A stretch of DNA of 37,334 nt from Bacteroidales bacterium (lineage in GTDB: Bacteria; Bacteroidota; Bacteroidia; Bacteroidales; VadinHA17). Below, in pieces: positions 1 through 8,857 of the stretch. The stretch lies in assembly GCA_003157015.1 (NCBI GenBank), contig PMIJ01000126.1, positions 1 to 37,334 of the forward strand, in the 5' to 3' direction. The notes under the pieces are model-generated. The model was not told the origin of the DNA, ran no database searches, and worked only from the letters and a program-made list of their open reading frames with translations. Position numbers and translations under genes: made by a program. Within the stretch, counting starts at the first letter, position 1. Every line of letters starts with the position of its first letter.

Positions 1-349
1 TCGTTGATTCTTTTGAGACGCCCAGATTGGGCGTCTCTACATTAATATAATTCAAATTTAATTTTGAATCGGATTTTGATTTAATAATAATTATACCATG
101 AATATGATCAGGCATTATAATAAATTCATCGAGCTGGGCATTTGGGAAATGGTATGGAATTTCAAACCAAAAATCATTAACAATAATTCCCGTTTCTGAC
201 AGGGTCATACTGCCTTTTTTTATTACCCCGAAATATGGTGTAAATTTTTTAGTGCAGATTGTAATAAAATATGCCCCATGACGTGTATAATCGTAACCAA
301 AAAATCGTGCAGTTTGTACACGATATTTATTCCTGAATTTTTCTGCCAT
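1..349 (-). CDS. REP-associated tyrosine transposase (RAYT, Y1/HUH family), C-terminus outside the window
   Basis: An open frame begins with ATG at 349 and runs without a stop to the left edge, giving 116 residues. It has the Y1 transposase (transposase_17, TnpA_REP) layout: an N-terminal FITICTK beta strand, a central LDEFIIMPDHIHGIIII segment carrying the HUH metal motif as H-I-H, and the start of the following variable region. In this family a single-strand endonuclease recognises REP palindromes; the catalytic tyrosine lies further C-terminal and is not in the window. The frame reads through a REP palindrome at 15-37, which encodes VETPNLGVS. Three more copies of the palindrome lie just upstream of the gene. 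The start follows an AT-rich leader without a clear ribosome binding site. Family is confident; whether the gene is intact cannot be seen. Confidence 0.85.
   Translation of the reverse strand, partial: MAEKFRNKYRVQTARFFGYDYTRHGAYFITICTKKFTPYFGVIKKGSMTLSETGIIVNDFWFEIPYHFPNAQLDEFIIMPDHIHGIIIIKSKSDSKLNLNYINVETPNLGVSKEST
15..37. repeat. REP palindrome inside the transposase reading frame
   Basis: Perfect inverted repeat with 10-nt arms GAGACGCCCA and TGGGCGTCTC around a 3-nt centre (GAT). It is the same element as the intergenic copies at 427-449, 482-504 and 537-559, but lies in the coding frame of the transposase. Confidence 0.9.
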
Positions 350-426
350 TAGATTTTCAAAAAGCGAGACCACTGCAATTTATAAAACCATAAGGACAGT
401 ACAAAAATTTTATTTTTTGTTCCGTA

Positions 427-559
427 GAGACGCCCAAATTGGGCGTCTCTATTTCATCAAATGCCAGATTATGTTCCCGTAGAGACGCCCAGATTGGGCG
501 TCTCTATTTCATCAAATGCCAAATTATGTTCCCGTAGAGACGCCCAAATTGGGCGTCTC
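427..559. repeat. Tandem REP array, three copies with a 55-bp period
   Basis: Three palindromes (427-449, 482-504, 537-559) have arms GAGACGCCCA/TGGGCGTCTC and a 3-nt centre AAT or GAT. The spacers between them (starting ATTTCATCAAATGCC) are also nearly identical, so the true repeat unit is 55 bp. The last copy ends 7 nt from the end of the GH2 gene, so its hairpin would form at the 3' end of that mRNA. The array lies between the transposase start and the GH2 stop, the usual place for RAYT substrate sequences (BIME-like). Confidence 0.92.
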
Positions 560-566
560 TACACGA

Positions 567-3014
567 TTATTTAACAACATCAATATTCACACTTGTTCCT
601 TTCAATCCTGGTGATGACAGCTTGATAACGACTTTCCCCGGCTTATCGAGCGATTGAAGATAGATCAGCAATTTACCATGATAAGCATGCTGTTTGTTAT
701 CCTTATAGTATTCGATATTTTCCGGATTTGAATCCTCCATGCCAAGAATTTTAGCAGAACCTGTAACTGAGCATGTAATCTCATTTTCGGCTGAATAGAC
801 CGTATTGCCATCTTTATCGCAGAGAGTTAAAAAAATACTAGCCACATCCTGCCGATCACATTTGATACTCGAAACATCACTTTTAGCAATGATTCCAACT
901 GCCGCACCTGTAGTCCTCAGTTCATATGATGCGAGATCCTTTCCGGCATTCCTCGCCACAACTCTCAGTACACCTGGTTCAAAGTGCACTTCCCACATGA
1001 TAGTCCTGTTTTTAAAATCAGCCATTTTTTTGTTCCCAAGCGACCTGTTATTAAGGAATAATTCAGCTTCTTCACAGTTTGTAAAGACATTAACAAACAC
1101 TCTCTGCCCGAACTTCCAGTTCCATAAAGGGTCAACCTTTTTATGAGCCCATAGATCGTTCCCGCTATTATCATTTAATTGATCAGTAGTTCCAATATAA
1201 ACCATTGGTTTATCGCTCCATAAGCTCTGACGAAAATAAAATTCAGGTTTCTTATTTCCGGCAAGATCTATAATTCCTGAAATGCTGTGACGATATGGAA
1301 ATTTCCCTGCTTCTCCCAAATAGTCAAACCCTGTCCAAAGAAACTGCCCCAAGACAAAGTCATTATCAGCAACAGCTTTCCAGTCTTCCAGGGTCATACC
1401 GTTTTCACTTCCGTAAATGATTCTGTGTGGATATTTCTTATGATCAGCTGTATAGCGGGCTTCCTGATAATTATATCCGGTAACATCGAGAGCGTCAGCG
1501 TAACCGGTTTCATTTGACATTAATACCGAAGCCAGACCTGCTGTCACTGGCCTGTTTGCATCAATCTGCTTTACAGCGCTGACAAGTTTTTTAGCAACTT
1601 CACCCAACCGGTTAGCGTCCGGCAATTTTTCGTCATACTTTGCCCATGACTGCGGATTAGCTTCTGTGTTAAAAATAGGATGGGTATAAGGATCATTCGG
1701 ATAATCAATTTCATTTCCGATACTCCACATGATAATTGAAGGATGATTAATATCTCTCTTTATCATATCTTGCAGATCTGTAATCGCCCAGTCTTTAAAA
1801 TTAACGGAATATCCCTCTTTACCGGGGATTCCCACGTTCCATCCCTCGATCCATTTTCTCTTAGGAAGTTCCCATTCATCAAAGGCCTCCCCGATAACCA
1901 GAAATCCTTTTTCATCACAAAGCTCAAGAAAATCAGGAGAGAAAGGATTATGGCTTGTTCTGATTGCATTGCAACCGGCCTCCTTAAGTATGTCCAGTCT
2001 TCTTTCGATTACCTTGCGGGGAACAGCTGAACCAAGCGTTCCCGCGTCATGATGCATGCAAATACCTTTTAGTTTAAGATTCTTTCCATTAAGAAAGAAT
2101 CCCTTATCAGCATCAAATCTGATATTACGGAAACCAATACGAGTATTCTGACTATCCAGGATAGAATTCCCTTTGACAACTGTAACCAGTGAATAGAGAT
2201 TTGGATTTTCAATATCCCACAGTTTTGGACCAAAAATATCCATACTTGCTGAAATGATATTAGAGGAAGATCCTGTCATTGTTATGTTCTGCGAAATACT
2301 TTTTAAAGTATCGCCTGCAGATAACAAATAATTTGAAATTGAAACATCTGATATTTTCACCGACTCATTGCTTATACTGACTGTAATATCAAGTGTGGCC
2401 TTATTAACTGATACATCCTTCGTTGCGGTTGAAACGCCCCATTGGCTAATATGTACGGGGGATGTAAAAATAAGCTTCACATCTCGATATATACCTGAAC
2501 CCGTATACCAGCGGGAGTCTGCATATTTTGAATGGTCCACTTTTACAGCAATAAGATTTTCCTTACCTGGAATTATAAAAGGGGTTAAATCATACTGAAA
2601 GGAAATATATCCGTTAGGTCTTTTCCCGAGATAGTTTCCGTTTATCCAGACTTCGCTGTTATTGTAAATCCCGTCAAAACTGATAAACACTTTACGGTCT
2701 GCCTCATTCGCAGGGATTACAAAAGATTTACGATACCATCCTATTCCACCAGGCAAAAAAGCTGTGGAACTGGCGTAGGATTTATCGAAATTTCCTTCGA
2801 TGCTCCAGTCGTGAGGCAAATCCAGCATATGCCAGGCCGAATCATTCAGTTTGGGATCCTGTCCGTTAGCTATGTCACCTTTGTAAAATTTCCAGTCGAA
2901 ATTAAAATTCTGCACCTCCCTTCCGGTTGTTTGTCCAAAGACATAATTATTTGATGATATTGATAATCCAATTGTTATCAGGACGATTTTTAAAACGAGT
3001 TTTCCAATTTTCAT
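567..3014 (-). CDS. Glycoside hydrolase family 2 protein, beta-galactosidase-like, secreted
   Basis: Protein of 815 residues with a signal peptide (about 1-27, ending VFGQ), so probably periplasmic or surface-exposed. The order is an N-terminal GH2 sugar-binding jelly-roll (about 35-185, containing GIGWYRKSF), an Ig-like sandwich (about 190-295), the TIM barrel (about 300-600) and C-terminal Ig-like domains of the DUF4982 type (about 635-815). The acid/base candidate is E435 in SIGNEIDY and the nucleophile candidate is E537 in IIYGSENG; IRTSHNP at 351-357 is the conserved barrel strand. GH2 enzymes of this shape hydrolyse beta-galactosides and sometimes beta-glucuronides or mannosides, so the substrate is not certain. 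No SusC/SusD pair is adjacent. The start is supported by the signal peptide and an upstream -7 box. The REP array begins 7 nt after the stop. Confidence 0.9.
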   Translation of the reverse strand: MKIGKLVLKIVLITIGLSISSNNYVFGQTTGREVQNFNFDWKFYKGDIANGQDPKLNDSAWHMLDLPHDWSIEGNFDKSYASSTAFLPGGIGWYRKSFVIPANEADRKVFISFDGIYNNSEVWINGNYLGKRPNGYISFQYDLTPFIIPGKENLIAVKVDHSKYADSRWYTGSGIYRDVKLIFTSPVHISQWGVSTATKDVSVNKATLDITVSISNESVKISDVSISNYLLSAGDTLKSISQNITMTGSSSNIISASMDIFGPKLWDIENPNLYSLVTVVKGNSILDSQNTRIGFRNIRFDADKGFFLNGKNLKLKGICMHHDAGTLGSAVPRKVIERRLDILKEAGCNAIRTSHNPFSPDFLELCDEKGFLVIGEAFDEWELPKRKWIEGWNVGIPGKEGYSVNFKDWAITDLQDMIKRDINHPSIIMWSIGNEIDYPNDPYTHPIFNTEANPQSWAKYDEKLPDANRLGEVAKKLVSAVKQIDANRPVTAGLASVLMSNETGYADALDVTGYNYQEARYTADHKKYPHRIIYGSENGMTLEDWKAVADNDFVLGQFLWTGFDYLGEAGKFPYRHSISGIIDLAGNKKPEFYFRQSLWSDKPMVYIGTTDQLNDNSGNDLWAHKKVDPLWNWKFGQRVFVNVFTNCEEAELFLNNRSLGNKKMADFKNRTIMWEVHFEPGVLRVVARNAGKDLASYELRTTGAAVGIIAKSDVSSIKCDRQDVASIFLTLCDKDGNTVYSAENEITCSVTGSAKILGMEDSNPENIEYYKDNKQHAYHGKLLIYLQSLDKPGKVVIKLSSPGLKGTSVNIDVVK

Positions 3015-3044
3015 ATTTATGTTACTATTAATTCAGATATTTAT

Positions 3045-3074
3045 CAAAAATACATAAAAAGAGCCATTCTGAAA
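3045..3074 (-). promoter_or_regulatory. Candidate promoter for the GH2 gene
   Basis: On the minus strand, TTTC (3074-3071) is followed after 18 nt by TATTTTTG (3052-3045). The second box matches the Bacteroidota -7 consensus TAnnTTTG exactly; the -33 box has one mismatch to TTTG. The ATG is 31 nt downstream. Confidence 0.45.
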
Positions 3075-3272
3075 CAGAGAATTTCTTTTATGGCTGATTG
3101 ATTAAATTTGTTGGATTTGAAAATAAATATTTTCATCTTTAACTTTTTAGAAAAGTACCACAAGAACAGAGGTTTTAAAAGATCCCTTGTGAACCTTCCT
3201 TGAATTTTTTATTTGCCAGTGTGGTCCATAAACCAAATGGCCAATATCATATTTTTAACCACTTTTAAAGGG

Positions 3273-3304
3273 TTTGGTTAAATAATTAATATTAAGTATG
3301 TTTA
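3273..3304 (+). promoter_or_regulatory. Candidate promoter for the ABC transporter gene
   Basis: TTTG at 3273-3276, a 20-nt spacer, then TATGTTTA at 3297-3304, one mismatch from TAnnTTTG. Spacing fits the Bacteroidota primary-sigma promoter. The predicted start point is about 30 nt before the ATG at 3342. Confidence 0.5.
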
Positions 3305-3341
3305 CACAACTTGATCATTTTCTGAATTTCGCAGCTGGTTT

Positions 3342-6300
3342 ATGAGTGAGGAAATTCTAAAAGCCCTGATGGAACTATTTGCCCTGATTGTGAAGCAGGA
3401 CAGAGGGATACTTGTGAACGAACGCGAGTATGTTTCCGGCTTCCTCAGCAAACAGCTTACAAGTGAAACCGTTCAGGAATATCTTGCCCTTTTCGATATG
3501 CATGCCGGACCAATAATGCAGCGGTCAGTTCTGAGTGAGCCATCGGCACCTTCCGTGAAAGATTCTGTAAAAATACTGGGGATATGTAAAAAGATCAATC
3601 GCACTCTGAACCAGGAGCAAAAAGTTGTGGTTCTTATGAGGCTTTATGAACTTATTAATTCTGACCGCCAGTTCACACTTCAGAGGATGAATATAATAAA
3701 TACAGTCGCTGAAGTATTTAAAATATCCTCAACCGATTTTGCCGCAATTGAACAATTTGTAAAAAATGATAAATCTGAGGACCTGAATAATCCTTCTATT
3801 CTTGCACTTGCTCCAGGAGATGAAAAGTGTGAGATCTGCAAGAAGATGCTGACCGGGTACCAGAACACAAGAATAATCATTTTAAGAGTGGCTAGTGTTG
3901 ACCTTTATTTTATTAAATACATATCAGATGACCAATTATATCTTAATGGGCTCCCTATACGATCAGGCCAGGTTTATACATTTGCCAAAGGGGGATCAAT
4001 AAAATCTCAGCAGGGACATTCCATCTATTACAGTGATATAAGTTCCAGTTTCCTTTCCGATATAATTATCCATAAAATATCATTCACAGTCGAAAATCTC
4101 TCCTATTACTTCAGGGAGGGTCATGCTGCAGTTGATAATATAAGCTTTTCAGTTGAAGAAGGCAAGCTTATCGGTATTATGGGAGCGAGCGGGTCAGGCA
4201 AAACAACACTGATGAATCTGATGAGCGGAATCCAGAAACCATCAGAAGGGAATGTTAAAATCAACGGATTAGATGTTGCCAAAGATAATGTTAAGCTTGA
4301 GGGTGTTTTTGGATATGTACCCCAGGATGATCTTCTTATTGAGGATTTGACAGTGTTTGAGAATCTTTTCTATGCAGCCAGTCAGTGTTTCAAGGATAAA
4401 ACCAGAACAGAGATCAGCGAACTTGTTGATCATACTCTTTCAAATCTTGGATTGCTGGAAAAGCGGGAGCTAAAAGTGGGGTCTCATCTTAATAAGATAA
4501 TAAGCGGAGGGCAGCGAAAGAGATTGAATATTGCACTGGAGCTGATTAGGGAACCTTTGGTTTTATTTCTTGATGAACCCACATCAGGTCTCTCATCGAG
4601 AGATTCTGAAAATCTTATGGACCTTTTACGTGATCTCACACTCAAGGGGAAACTTATATTCACTGTAATTCATCAGCCATCATCAGAGATTTTCAAAATG
4701 TTTGATAAAGTCGTCATTCTCGATCAGGGAGGATGCATGGCATATTTTGGTAATCCTGTGGATTCAGTGATTTATTTTAAAACTCTCGATGCACAGATCA
4801 ACTCCAACCAGGGAGAGTGTCCATCATGCGGGAACGTGAATCCTGAAACAATATTCAATATTATTGAAACACAGGTTGTTGACGAATTCGGCAGGTATAC
4901 TGATAAAAGGAAAATCAAGCCGAAGGAATGGGCTAAAGCATATAACTCAAAGCATCCGTTTAATAAAGTGCCAGAGATTAAAGAGCCTCCTCACAAGAAT
5001 CTTCAGAGGCCAGGTCTTTTTAAACAGTTCACGATTTATTTTTCCAGAGATCTCAAGAGCAAAATTTCCAATAGTCAGTATGTCCTGCTCACTCTCCTTG
5101 AAGCTCCGATCCTGGGATTTGTTCTCTCATTTATAATCAGATATATTCCTGATCCGGATTCTGATATATACATATTTTCTGAGAATGAAAATATTCCCAT
5201 ATACATCTTCATGAGTCTTATTGTCGCACTTTTCCTGGGTCTGACAATAAGTGCCGAGGAGATTTTCAGGGACAGGAAAATCCTTAAAAGGGAGCATTTC
5301 CTTAATTTAAGCCGAAATAGTTATCTTTTATCAAAAGTTGCCATTCTGATAATGATATCAGCTGTACAAACACTTCTGTTTGTCTCCATTGCAAACCCGA
5401 TTCTTGGCATAAAAGGTATGTATTTTCATTATTGGCTGGCATTATTTACTACGGCATTCTGCGCCAATATGCTTGGATTGAACATATCAGCATCTTTTAA
5501 TTCGGCCATTACAATCTACATCGTGATCCCTCTTCTGATAATCCCCATGATGGTTCTCAGCGGGGCCATGTTCCCGTTTGATAAGCTGAACCGGAAAATA
5601 GGCAATGTTGAGAAGGTGCCTCTGATTGCTGAACTGATGCCTACGCGATGGACCTATGAAGCGCTCATTGTGTCGCAATTCAAGGATAATAAATACAGCC
5701 AGACTAAATTTACCAGGGAAGGTGAGACTTATTACGATCTTGAAAAGAAAAGAAGTGAAGCTGAATTCAATAAGGTTTACAGGATTAAGACAATACGTGA
5801 TGCCCTTTTCACCACTCTTTTTGAATTCAGAAGCAATCCGAAAAATATTGGCAACAACGAAGACCTTCTTATCAGAAAATCAACCCGTAAGTTCACTAAA
5901 CTAAAGTTTATCAAAAACGAATTGGAAAAAATGGCATCGGTTTATAATGTTCCTCCGTTCAATTATATTACGGATCTCACTCCATATGAATTTAATCCCG
6001 GAGTGGCAGATTCACTGACAAAATACCTCGACAGAATGGATAAAGTATTCAACAGGATATCCAATATGGTAAGCGACAGGAAAGATATTTTCAGCAATTT
6101 GAATGACTTAAAGCTGCAGAAACTCGAGAGTGCTTATTATAATTATAAACTTGAAGAGATGGTGACCAAGCGTTATGAACGCAAAAAATTTCTGATCTTC
6201 AATAACTCTCTGGTCCAGAATATTGATCCTATTTATCTTGATCCTTACAGTAGAGGACCTTTAAATTTCCGTACACATTTTTATTCGCCTTCAAAATATA

Positions 6301-6452
6301 TTTTTGGAATGAAGTCAGACACATTCACCTTCAATGTTTCACTCGTTCTTTTCAGCTCGATTTTTCTTTACCTCGCGCTTTATTTCGAGCTGCTGGGCAG
6401 AGCAGTCAGGTTTTTCGAAAAATTTAAAATTCCGAAAATAAATATTTTATAG
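3342..6452 (+). CDS. TerB-like domain / ABCG-type ABC transporter fusion
   Basis: Protein of 1036 residues. Residues 1-145 are helical and resemble the TerB/TerB-like fold. Residues about 160-245 form a beta-rich segment that could be FHA-like (inference). Then comes an ABC ATPase: Walker A GASGSGKT (281-288), signature SGGQRKR (388-394), Walker B LVLFLDEP (406-413) and H-loop H444. The C-terminal half has about six membrane spans (about 579-745 and near 1000-1025), with a charged helical insert of some 250 residues before the last one. One polypeptide thus joins ATPase and permease in ABCG (White) order, and a dimer is expected. Two CxxC pairs, C163/C166 and C493/C496, bracket the ATPase and could bind metal. 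The substrate is unknown. It may be co-transcribed with the two secreted-protein genes downstream. Confidence 0.85.
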   Translation: MSEEILKALMELFALIVKQDRGILVNEREYVSGFLSKQLTSETVQEYLALFDMHAGPIMQRSVLSEPSAPSVKDSVKILGICKKINRTLNQEQKVVVLMRLYELINSDRQFTLQRMNIINTVAEVFKISSTDFAAIEQFVKNDKSEDLNNPSILALAPGDEKCEICKKMLTGYQNTRIIILRVASVDLYFIKYISDDQLYLNGLPIRSGQVYTFAKGGSIKSQQGHSIYYSDISSSFLSDIIIHKISFTVENLSYYFREGHAAVDNISFSVEEGKLIGIMGASGSGKTTLMNLMSGIQKPSEGNVKINGLDVAKDNVKLEGVFGYVPQDDLLIEDLTVFENLFYAASQCFKDKTRTEISELVDHTLSNLGLLEKRELKVGSHLNKIISGGQRKRLNIALELIREPLVLFLDEPTSGLSSRDSENLMDLLRDLTLKGKLIFTVIHQPSSEIFKMFDKVVILDQGGCMAYFGNPVDSVIYFKTLDAQINSNQGECPSCGNVNPETIFNIIETQVVDEFGRYTDKRKIKPKEWAKAYNSKHPFNKVPEIKEPPHKNLQRPGLFKQFTIYFSRDLKSKISNSQYVLLTLLEAPILGFVLSFIIRYIPDPDSDIYIFSENENIPIYIFMSLIVALFLGLTISAEEIFRDRKILKREHFLNLSRNSYLLSKVAILIMISAVQTLLFVSIANPILGIKGMYFHYWLALFTTAFCANMLGLNISASFNSAITIYIVIPLLIIPMMVLSGAMFPFDKLNRKIGNVEKVPLIAELMPTRWTYEALIVSQFKDNKYSQTKFTREGETYYDLEKKRSEAEFNKVYRIKTIRDALFTTLFEFRSNPKNIGNNEDLLIRKSTRKFTKLKFIKNELEKMASVYNVPPFNYITDLTPYEFNPGVADSLTKYLDRMDKVFNRISNMVSDRKDIFSNLNDLKLQKLESAYYNYKLEEMVTKRYERKKFLIFNNSLVQNIDPIYLDPYSRGPLNFRTHFYSPSKYIFGMKSDTFTFNVSLVLFSSIFLYLALYFELLGRAVRFFEKFKIPKINIL

Positions 6453-6472
6453 ATTGTTAATAAGTTTTTTTG

Positions 6473-6480
6473 TATTTTTG
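6473..6480 (+). promoter_or_regulatory. Candidate -7 box before the lipoprotein gene
   Basis: TATTTTTG matches TAnnTTTG exactly, 23 nt upstream of the ATG at 6504. No good TTTG lies at the expected -33 distance, so the gene could instead depend on read-through from the ABC transporter. Confidence 0.35.
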
Positions 6481-6503
6481 TTTTAACTTATCCATCATCC
6501 TAA

Positions 6504-7415
6504 ATGAAAGGAAGAGTATTCATTTTGCTAATCGTTATGTTTTTTGGTTTCTCATGCAGAAATTCAAAAAGCAAAACTTCAGAGTTTGTTTTTCCTCAAT
6601 CTGACTCAATTCCTGTTTCAGAAGCTGAAAAATTAAGCCCGGAAGCTATCGCTGATATTTCGAAAAACATTTCATCACCGGTAGAGATAGCTAATCTCCT
6701 GCAGACACTGCAGGTCCCTTTCTCTCAAAACTATATTGCCGAAACAATAGATGCCAACAGGCAAAGCACCAGTTTTAACAAGGCTCTTAAACTAGGTATT
6801 CTCGGTGCTGATCTGGGGTATCTGAATATGTATGAAAAAACAGGGTCTTCCCTTGATGTCCTCTCTTCAATAAGAAAAATTGCTGATGATATTAAAGTAG
6901 GTCAGTTTTTTGATTTTGAATCAATTAAAAGATTATCAAAGAACAGATCTAATCTTGACTCCCTTCTTTTCATTTCAGTTGATTCATATAATAAAATAGA
7001 TACCTACCTGCGCAGTAATGACAGGGGGCAGCTTTCAGCTCTTATGATAATAGGAGTCTGGATCGAGGGCCAGTATCTTGCAACTCAGGTTGTGAAACAA
7101 TATCCCAATAAAGTGCTTAGTGACAGGATCGGGGAACAGAAGATAATTTTGAACGACCTCCTGCTTCTGATAAGTCCCTACTGCAACCGTGATCCTGAGT
7201 TCACGAATCTTTGCAAAGATATGCAGGACATCAAAGACAAATATCGTGACATAAGAATAACTTACACACAGGGAGATCCGGTAAGCGTTGAAAAAAATGG
7301 AGGTCTTACCATTAAGCAAACTGAGACAAGCGTAGTCAACATGTCGAAAGACCAGCTGAATGGGGTAATAGAAATTACCAAGAATATCAGGGACAGGCTA
7401 ATTTCAAATAATTAG
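6504..7415 (+). CDS. Predicted lipoprotein of unknown function
   Basis: Protein of 303 residues. The N-terminus is a lipoprotein signal peptide with a hydrophobic core (4-16) and a lipobox ending FSC, making C18 the lipidation site. The rest looks mostly helical and polar with no catalytic motif that I recognise. It begins 51 nt after the ABC transporter stop and ends 1 nt before the next gene, so the three genes probably work together at the envelope. A role as an accessory or substrate-handling lipoprotein of the transporter is inferred from position only. Confidence 0.75.
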   Translation: MKGRVFILLIVMFFGFSCRNSKSKTSEFVFPQSDSIPVSEAEKLSPEAIADISKNISSPVEIANLLQTLQVPFSQNYIAETIDANRQSTSFNKALKLGILGADLGYLNMYEKTGSSLDVLSSIRKIADDIKVGQFFDFESIKRLSKNRSNLDSLLFISVDSYNKIDTYLRSNDRGQLSALMIIGVWIEGQYLATQVVKQYPNKVLSDRIGEQKIILNDLLLLISPYCNRDPEFTNLCKDMQDIKDKYRDIRITYTQGDPVSVEKNGGLTIKQTETSVVNMSKDQLNGVIEITKNIRDRLISNN

Positions 7416-7416
7416 T

Positions 7417-7851
7417 ATGAAAAAAATCATTACAACTCTGACCATTTTATTTATCTTCGGATTCATGGCATTTGGACAAGTCACAGACCCGCTGGTAAGT
7501 AAATGTGCAATAAATGCCGGTACAAATGCTAAATACCTTAAAGATTTCAGGATACAGCTTGGGAAAGCAGCAATCCAGAGTGATTTACGATACAGAGCAA
7601 ACATGTCTCTCTGGAAAAATACCAAGTACCGGTTTACTATGTGCAATGCAGATAACTCTAAAGGTCAGCTGATTCTTACTATCAAAGACGACACGAATAA
7701 ACTGATCCTTTCATCATTCGATAAAAAAACCGGCAAGATCTATTCTTTCGTTGATTTTGAATGCCAGAGAAGCGGAATATATCAGATTAGTTATGACTTC
7801 ACCAACGGACAACAGGGCTCAGGGGTCGGAGTAGTCTCAATGATAAAATAA
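7417..7851 (+). CDS. Small secreted protein, predicted beta-sandwich, unknown function
   Basis: Protein of 144 residues with a signal peptide (about 1-20, cleavage after AFG). The mature part alternates short hydrophobic strands (YRFTMC, GQLILTI, KLILSSF, IYQISYDF), which suggests a single beta-sandwich. Cysteines are at 30, 76 and 116. The start ATG is separated by one nucleotide from the stop of the lipoprotein gene, which indicates translational coupling. I do not recognise a named family. It ends 5 nt from the convergent DUF6427-like gene with no obvious terminator between. Confidence 0.72.
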   Translation: MKKIITTLTILFIFGFMAFGQVTDPLVSKCAINAGTNAKYLKDFRIQLGKAAIQSDLRYRANMSLWKNTKYRFTMCNADNSKGQLILTIKDDTNKLILSSFDKKTGKIYSFVDFECQRSGIYQISYDFTNGQQGSGVGVVSMIK

Positions 7852-7856
7852 TCACA

Positions 7857-8852
7857 TTACATCAGGTACCAAATCTGTATAAACAGAATAAAAAAGCACA
7901 AAAAGGAAAATAATATTTCAGGTACCAGTTTCTTTTTTACAAATACAAAATAATGAGTCAGGAAATAACTGACAGGGATGCTTATCAGCCATACTAATTC
8001 TACTGAAGCGGAAGGCAAAGCAAAATAGACTGTTATTGATATTAACAAAGTCCAGATCATCAGGGAAAATGTTTTACGCGACTTTATTTTTTTTGAGTTC
8101 ATGCGTTGCATCAGTTGAACTAAGCTGACAAGAATCAATGCTACGATAAAAATCAATGCTACGACAGTCAATCGGGGCAAAGGATAAAACGTTGATCTGG
8201 TAAACAGGTTATCGCCAATAAGCTTCATCAGAGCAAATATGTCTTTCCCCAACACATAATAGATGCCAAAAGTAATGAGATAGGGGGTTAATAGTCCTAA
8301 AACTGAAATTACAATCTCCTTAGCATTGCCTGTCCTGAGCAAAGCGATCCCTATTATAACCAATAATCCAAACCATATGAGGTTCGCATAAAACAAACTT
8401 CCGGTACTGATAAGGATTCCTGCATCAAAATAATTATAGGCTGTCCCGGTCTTGTGGTACCCATCCATAATTCTCATTATTGCCAGCATAAGGAAAATTG
8501 AAGCCGGGATTACCGGATTCAAGAGCTGCTGATCAGGGAATAACCCTCCGAACAATACGTAAAAAAACGCCGGCAGAAAAGTTCTTTCATGTATAAAGAA
8601 AACTGTAGTATTGAAATTTACCATGAGGAATGCCATCAGGGATACCAAAAGAAAGGACAGAATAACTCCCAGATTATGACTATTGTGTATCAAAAGTTTA
8701 ACAAAACTATAAAGTGGCATCGGATCACTCTCATATATAAACCGTGGGTGTAATCTCTGATTAAGAATTGCACTTACCCATACAGTAATGAGAATAATAA
8801 TTATTAAAAATATTACTCCGGGTCCTGTTCCTTTGAATATACGCAGTAGCAT
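7857..8852 (-). CDS. Polytopic membrane protein, DUF6427-like
   Basis: Protein of 331 residues with about nine or ten hydrophobic segments spread over its whole length, starting with VIFLIIIILITVWVS near residue 13 and ending with a hydrophobic helix at the C-terminus. No catalytic motif is visible. It resembles the Bacteroidota-specific DUF6427 membrane family; that assignment is from memory of the sequence style and is moderate. Its start lies 5 nt after the purD stop, so it is very likely co-transcribed with purD. Function unknown. Confidence 0.7.
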   Translation of the reverse strand: MLLRIFKGTGPGVIFLIIIILITVWVSAILNQRLHPRFIYESDPMPLYSFVKLLIHNSHNLGVILSFLLVSLMAFLMVNFNTTVFFIHERTFLPAFFYVLFGGLFPDQQLLNPVIPASIFLMLAIMRIMDGYHKTGTAYNYFDAGILISTGSLFYANLIWFGLLVIIGIALLRTGNAKEIVISVLGLLTPYLITFGIYYVLGKDIFALMKLIGDNLFTRSTFYPLPRLTVVALIFIVALILVSLVQLMQRMNSKKIKSRKTFSLMIWTLLISITVYFALPSASVELVWLISIPVSYFLTHYFVFVKKKLVPEILFSFLCFFILFIQIWYLM

Positions 8853-8857
8853 TTGTC

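Larger units (their letters stand above)
3015..3341. other. Divergent intergenic region between GH2 and ABC transporter genes
   Basis: No gene is visible here. It carries outward promoter candidates for both neighbours (3045-3074 on minus, 3273-3304 on plus). A weak inverted repeat, AGCCAT at about 3062 and ATGGCT at about 3090, could be an operator or a small hairpin. Confidence 0.6.

Noticed and set aside
427..559. Regular 55-bp repeats as a CRISPR array
   Set aside because: The spacers are nearly identical to each other, the repeated unit is a REP palindrome, and no cas genes are nearby; it is a tandem REP array beside its transposase.
3062..3095. AGCCAT/ATGGCT inverted repeat as a riboswitch or terminator
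   Set aside because: The stem is only six pairs with a long AT-rich loop, and no conserved aptamer features or T-run are present; kept only as a possible operator.
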